A stretch of DNA of 9,014 nucleotides from Thermoflexus sp035573655. GTDB lineage: Bacteria > Chloroflexota > Anaerolineae > Thermoflexales > Thermoflexaceae. The DNA lies in the NCBI GenBank assembly GCA_035573655.1, contig DATMAC010000295.1, positions 1 through 9,014 of the forward strand, in the 5' to 3' direction. Position numbers and translations under genes: made by a program. Positions 6,204 to 9,014 of the stretch are shown here, in pieces; the stretch's first letter is position 1; every line of letters begins with the position of its first letter. The notes under the pieces were generated by a model. It had not been told where the DNA came from, ran no database searches, and saw only the letters and a list, made by a program, of their open reading frames with translations.

Positions 6204-7507
6204 TGACCCATCGCGCGCGACATCCCTTCCGAGCGCTCCGACACTGGAATTACCGGCTGTATTTCATCGGCCAGCTGATCTCCCTCAGTGGGACGTGGAT
6301 GCAGACCATCGCCCAGAACTGGCTGGTCTACCGGCTCACTGGATCGCCGGTGGGCCTGGGCGTGATGAACGGCCTCTCGGTCCTGCCTCTCCTCCCCCTC
6401 GCTCTGTTCGGGGGGAGCTTGGCGGATCGGTTCCCGCGGCGCTGGCTGATCGTCACAACTCAATCGCTCATGATGGGCCAGGCCTTTCTCCTGGCCTGGC
6501 TGATCTGGAGCGGCCACATCCAAGTCTGGCATGTCTGGGTGATGGCGATGTTGCTCGCTGCCTTTCAGATGCTGGATGTCCCCGCCCGCCAGGCTTTCGT
6601 CGTCGAGATGGTGGGGGAGGAGGACTTGGGGAACGCGATCGCCTTGAACTCCTCGCTCTTCAACTTCGCCCGGATCATCGGCCCCTCCTTGGCGGGTCTG
6701 GTGGTGGCCACGCTGGGGGAAGCGATGGCGTTCTTTTTGAATGGCCTCTCGTTCCTCGCAGTGATCGGGGGTCTGGTGGCGATGCGGCTGCCGTCTTCAT
6801 CCTCCCGCCAGCGTCAATTGGGGACCTCGGTGGATCCGTGGGCCGGGCTGGCCCGCATCCGGTCGGATGCGATCCTGCAGGGCCTGGTGAGCATGGTCGC
6901 GGTTTCCGCCTTCCTATCCATGCCGTACACCACGCTCCTTCCGGTTTTCGCCCGAACCTCGCTTCGGGATAGCGCGGCGCCGGTGGTGGAGGCCCTTTGT
7001 CGGATGACGGCGGAGGGCCGCCTGGGAGGGGTGCTCCTCTCGTGCCAGCAGCCGGAGGCGGTGGCTTACGGCTTGATGATGGGGGCGGTGGGGGTTGGGG
7101 CGGTAACCGGGGCCTTGCTGGCCGCCACCTACGGGGATACGGGTCGGCGGGGGTGGATGTTGACATGGGGGAACCTGGGGTTCCCCATCGCGTTGCTCGG
7201 TTTTTCCATGTCCCGATCGTTTTTCCTCGCGTTGGGCTTCTTGGTCCTCACAGGGATTGCCTTCGTGTGGCAGAATGCCTTGGCCAACACCTTGATCCAG
7301 GTGCATGTGGAGGATTCCGTGCGGGGACGGGTAATGGGGGTATATACCCTCTCCTTTCAGGCGATGATGCGCCTGGGCGGGCTTCAGGCCGGCCTGATGG
7401 CCGGCGCGTTGGGGGCGCCGGCGACCGTGGCCCTGGGGGCCTTGGTCAGCTTGGGCTATATGCTCTGGGCCCACCGGCGCTACCCCGAAATCCGCCAGCT
7501 CGCGTGA
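6200..7507 (+). CDS. MFS transporter, exporter-like (MFS_3/EntS-like)
   Basis: A 435-residue integral membrane protein with the hydrophobic pattern of a 12-helix major facilitator. The opening FRALRHWNYRLYFIGQLISL, then GTWMQTIAQNWLVYRLTGSP, is typical of the MFS_3 group that includes EntS-type siderophore and drug exporters. Motif A between helices 2 and 3 is GGSLADRFPRRWL (71-83), and DVPARQAFVVEMV (126-138) and LNSSLFNFARIIGP (149-162) are other family blocks. About residues 252-291, between the helices I take as 7 and 8, form a polar stretch some 28-30 residues longer than I expect for this family. I chose the ATG at 6200 (ATGA overlap with galK) over a TTG at 6185; a second ATG follows at once at 6203. 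Coupling to galK suggests a sugar-related role, but the family is mostly exporters, so the substrate is unknown. Confidence 0.88.
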   Translation: MMTHRARHPFRALRHWNYRLYFIGQLISLSGTWMQTIAQNWLVYRLTGSPVGLGVMNGLSVLPLLPLALFGGSLADRFPRRWLIVTTQSLMMGQAFLLAWLIWSGHIQVWHVWVMAMLLAAFQMLDVPARQAFVVEMVGEEDLGNAIALNSSLFNFARIIGPSLAGLVVATLGEAMAFFLNGLSFLAVIGGLVAMRLPSSSSRQRQLGTSVDPWAGLARIRSDAILQGLVSMVAVSAFLSMPYTTLLPVFARTSLRDSAAPVVEALCRMTAEGRLGGVLLSCQQPEAVAYGLMMGAVGVGAVTGALLAATYGDTGRRGWMLTWGNLGFPIALLGFSMSRSFFLALGFLVLTGIAFVWQNALANTLIQVHVEDSVRGRVMGVYTLSFQAMMRLGGLQAGLMAGALGAPATVALGALVSLGYMLWAHRRYPEIRQLA

Positions 7508-7590
7508 ACGGCGGGGCCGTCCACGGAAGGCTGGTAACTATCTATTGATCGGTAATCTCCTCGGACGGTGTAGGGATTTCCAGATAAGGA

Positions 7591-7649
7591 CTTTAGGGGG
7601 CCGAGCCGCGTGCCTTCGGCGCGCGGCTCGGCCCCCCAAGAATTTTTTT
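7591..7649 (+). terminator. Intrinsic terminator after the galK-MFS operon
   Basis: The arms at 7596-7614 and 7618-7636 pair over 19 bp with a single G-U wobble (T7611 with G7621) and a 3-nt TTC loop. CTT at 7591-7593 can extend the pairing to AAG at 7638-7640. Seven Ts follow at 7643-7649. It begins 84 nt past the permease stop, the expected place for a rho-independent terminator. The stem is much longer and more GC-rich than a typical intrinsic terminator, and the T-run is set 6 nt away from the perfect stem. Confidence 0.75.
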
Positions 7650-7652
7650 ATC

Positions 7653-7689
7653 CCCCCTCCCCACGGCCCAAAGGGCCGTGGGGAGGGGG
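7653..7689. repeat. Second long hairpin, 17-bp perfect arms
   Basis: The arm CCCCCTCCCCACGGCCC (7653-7669) is an exact reverse complement of 7673-7689 with a 3-nt AAA loop. It starts almost directly after the T-run of the first terminator. Neither flank has a T-run in its exit direction (the plus-strand exit reads TCAAGGGGGG), so I do not call it an intrinsic terminator. It could be a backup pause or RNA-stabilising hairpin, or a mobile-repeat remnant. Confidence 0.7.
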
Positions 7690-7747
7690 ATCAAGGGGGG
7701 TAGGGTCCTTCCGCATTTACAGGTCAAGGCGAGCTTTCGATTTGTGG

Positions 7748-7800
7748 AATTTCTGTGAGGGGTGGGCCGCGTAAGCGGCCCACCCCTCACAGAAATTTTT
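7748..7800 (+). terminator. Third long hairpin with T-run, terminator-like
   Basis: Arms at 7748-7770 and 7775-7797 are perfect 23-bp reverse complements around a GTAA loop, and five Ts (7796-7800) end the structure on the plus strand. The core reads GTGAGGGGTGGGCCGC in the left arm. A 23-bp perfect stem is far beyond what termination needs. Read on the minus strand, the exit has only TT before CCACAAA, so it favours plus-strand termination, although it may also impede RNA polymerase coming from the methyltransferase side. Confidence 0.7.
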
Positions 7801-7925
7801 ATCTTCGCAACAAAGGCTGTCTCTCACAGGCGCGCCCACATCCCATTGAGGAGTCGGAGCCCGCAAGAGGAAGGGGAAGGCTCCCAAAAGCCCTCATGGG
7901 GAAACGAACGGCGTCGTTTCTGGGG

Positions 7926-8675
7926 TCATCCCTTACGGGCGAGGAAGAAGGTCCGACCGACATTCCCCCTCATGCCCAGATCCTTTTCGGCGTCGTAGGT
8001 CACGATCTCTTGAAAACCGGCCTCGCTCAACGCCGCGCGGATCTCGTTCTCCGAATAACACCGCTGGGAGAGGGTGAGGTCCGAACGCTGCCAGACGCCG
8101 CCCTCCAGCCGAAACATGGTGATCTCGTTTTGGCCAACCTTCTGCTCCGGATCGTAGCGCGCCCGTACAATACAGACGTGATCTTCCTCCACGATGGCAA
8201 AGGATCCTCGCCAGCGGGTTTGGTATCCTTCCTCCATGTTCAAGTCGAATAGAAAGAGCCCATTCCTTTCCAGCACGGCATGAACGTTGCGAAACGTCTG
8301 CGTCAACTCTTCTAAACTCATGATGTGGTTCAGGCTGTCAAAGGTGGAGATGACCGCGTCATAGGAAGTGGGCAGGGTGAACCAGCGGGCGTCGGCGAGG
8401 ATGAATTGGACTCCCAGCGCGTTTTCACGAGCGTAGCGCAGCATTTCCTCGGATCCGTCGATCCCCGTCACATGGTATCCGCGTTCGGCCAGCGCCCGAG
8501 CCAAATGCCCGGTCCCGCAGCAGAGATCGAGGATCCTCCCCTGGGCGGGCAAGCGGGGCAACAACACGCTTTCCAGGATCGGGAGCACTTGGTTGCTGAA
8601 TCGATCGCCCCAGTACCGATTGTAGCACCATGCGAAGCGATCATACGCCGTGTAACGTGGCTCCTCGTGCGCCAT
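7926..8675 (-). CDS. Class I SAM-dependent methyltransferase (YqeM-like)
   Basis: A 249-residue soluble protein with a Rossmann-type methyltransferase fold: motif I ILDLCCGTGHLA (48-59), the acidic post-I loop GIDGSEEML (71-79, Asp73 for the SAM ribose), ADARW (94-98), and the FDSLNHI segment (112-118) followed by the FLFDLN strand (141-146). The C-terminal half (RCYSENEIRAALSEAGF, 205-221, and RTFFLARK at the end) resembles the uncharacterised YqeM-like group; the methyl acceptor cannot be told. I chose the ATG at 8675, 6 nt after AAGGGGG (8682-8688), over the adjacent TTG at 8678. It is transcribed towards the galK operon and appears monocistronic within the window. Confidence 0.9.
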   Translation of the reverse strand: MAHEEPRYTAYDRFAWCYNRYWGDRFSNQVLPILESVLLPRLPAQGRILDLCCGTGHLARALAERGYHVTGIDGSEEMLRYARENALGVQFILADARWFTLPTSYDAVISTFDSLNHIMSLEELTQTFRNVHAVLERNGLFLFDLNMEEGYQTRWRGSFAIVEEDHVCIVRARYDPEQKVGQNEITMFRLEGGVWQRSDLTLSQRCYSENEIRAALSEAGFQEIVTYDAEKDLGMRGNVGRTFFLARKG

Positions 8676-9014
8676 CAAAGACCCCCTTGGCGAATTCGAA
8701 CTACTGCCTCTTCCAGCTCGGATTTTTGGTTTTGGTCCTCACTGAGAAAACAAAGGGGACTTCAGATTTAATGCTCCGTAGGCTGTTGGGCGAGATAACC
8801 GAAGACAAAACAAAGTCAGAACGAGCAAGGAGTCCACCCGGGCATCTAATTGTGGCGCCACGCCCCTCATCGGATCGACCTCTTCCCCTTGTTCGCTAGT
8901 CCTGCTGCAAGCATTTTACCTCATCCGTCACCCTATCGGTCTTGAGAGCGTGTCTGAAAACTGGCTCTGGGTAACGACCTGTCCTGTCCGTGGGGAAGGC
9001 CCCCCTTCATCCCC
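8676..9014. other. Non-coding right edge, lower GC, possible insertion-sequence end
   Basis: This 339-bp stretch upstream of the methyltransferase has no convincing gene and is visibly less GC-rich than the rest of the window. It contains two copies of AAAACAAAG (8747-8755 and 8807-8815), 60 bp apart. Near the edge, GAGCGTGTCTGAAAA (8946-8960) resembles the terminal inverted repeats of some DDE-transposase insertion sequences (recollection only). The last 23 bases form a weak imperfect inverted repeat. The methyltransferase promoter should lie here, but I see no box pair that I trust. Confidence 0.45.

Larger units (their letters stand above)
7508..7925. other. Convergent intergenic region with three long hairpins
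   Basis: This 418-bp stretch lies between the end of the galK-MFS pair and the end of the convergent methyltransferase gene. The open frames here (for example 7593-7790 minus and the start of 7755-8252 plus) have mirrored N-termini only because they read opposite arms of a palindrome, so I do not regard them as genes. Beyond the three hairpins, there is a weak inverted repeat GAAACGA...TCGTTTC (7901-7907 with 7914-7920) close to the methyltransferase stop. It could help end that transcript, but it lacks a good T-tract on the minus strand. Confidence 0.6.

Noticed and set aside
7591..7803. CRISPR-like or tandem repeat array
   Set aside because: The three hairpins have different stem sequences, no constant repeat length and no spacers of regular size. 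Only a short tail is shared between the first and third.
7593..8252. Two open frames with near-identical N-termini (MRGGPLTRPTPHRN and MRGGPRKRPTPHRN) on opposite strands
   Set aside because: At first sight a duplicated small gene, but both starts read the arms of the same 23-bp inverted repeat at 7748-7797, so the similarity is a palindrome artefact. The second is also antisense to the methyltransferase.

Overview
The window is GC-rich bacterial chromosome holding two divergent gene groups and one further gene. Codon use and base composition are uniform across the coding part. A thermophilic Chloroflexota-type bacterium would fit the high GC, the hyp gene layout and the GTAGGGGCACC-type palindrome, but this is an impression from style, not a demonstrated taxonomic call.

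Left half (1-4632, minus strand): a compact [NiFe]-hydrogenase maturation operon read right to left, hypA-hypB-hypF-hypC-hypD, with hypD cut by the left edge. Four of its junctions are tight: hypA/hypB overlap by 47 nt, hypB/hypF and hypC/hypD overlap as ATGA, and hypF/hypC are 20 nt apart. Together these proteins build and insert the Ni-Fe(CN)2CO centre. HypF makes the cyanide ligand from carbamoyl phosphate (with HypE, not in the window). HypC and HypD carry and assemble the Fe(CN)2CO unit. HypA and HypB deliver nickel. The hydrogenase subunits, hypE and the processing protease are not in view; hypE would be expected just past the left edge.

Middle (4633-5027): a 395-bp divergent intergenic region with a possible hypA promoter, a perfect 16-bp-arm palindrome that looks like a dispersed repeat, and a strong ribosome binding site for galK.

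Right half, plus strand (5028-7507): galactokinase (galK) translationally coupled by ATGA to a 12-helix-type MFS exporter-like permease that carries an unusual insertion in the middle of its second half. This pair is followed by a remarkable run of three long hairpins (7591-7803), at least two of them shaped like intrinsic terminators.

Right edge: a convergent minus-strand class I SAM-dependent methyltransferase (7926-8675) and 339 bp of less GC-rich non-coding DNA containing a short stretch that resembles an insertion-sequence end.

I see no CRISPR array, tRNA, rRNA, phage gene or defence gene. Most of the window is well-understood metabolism; the parts worth a second look are the palindromes/hairpins, the MFS insertion and the right-edge non-coding DNA.
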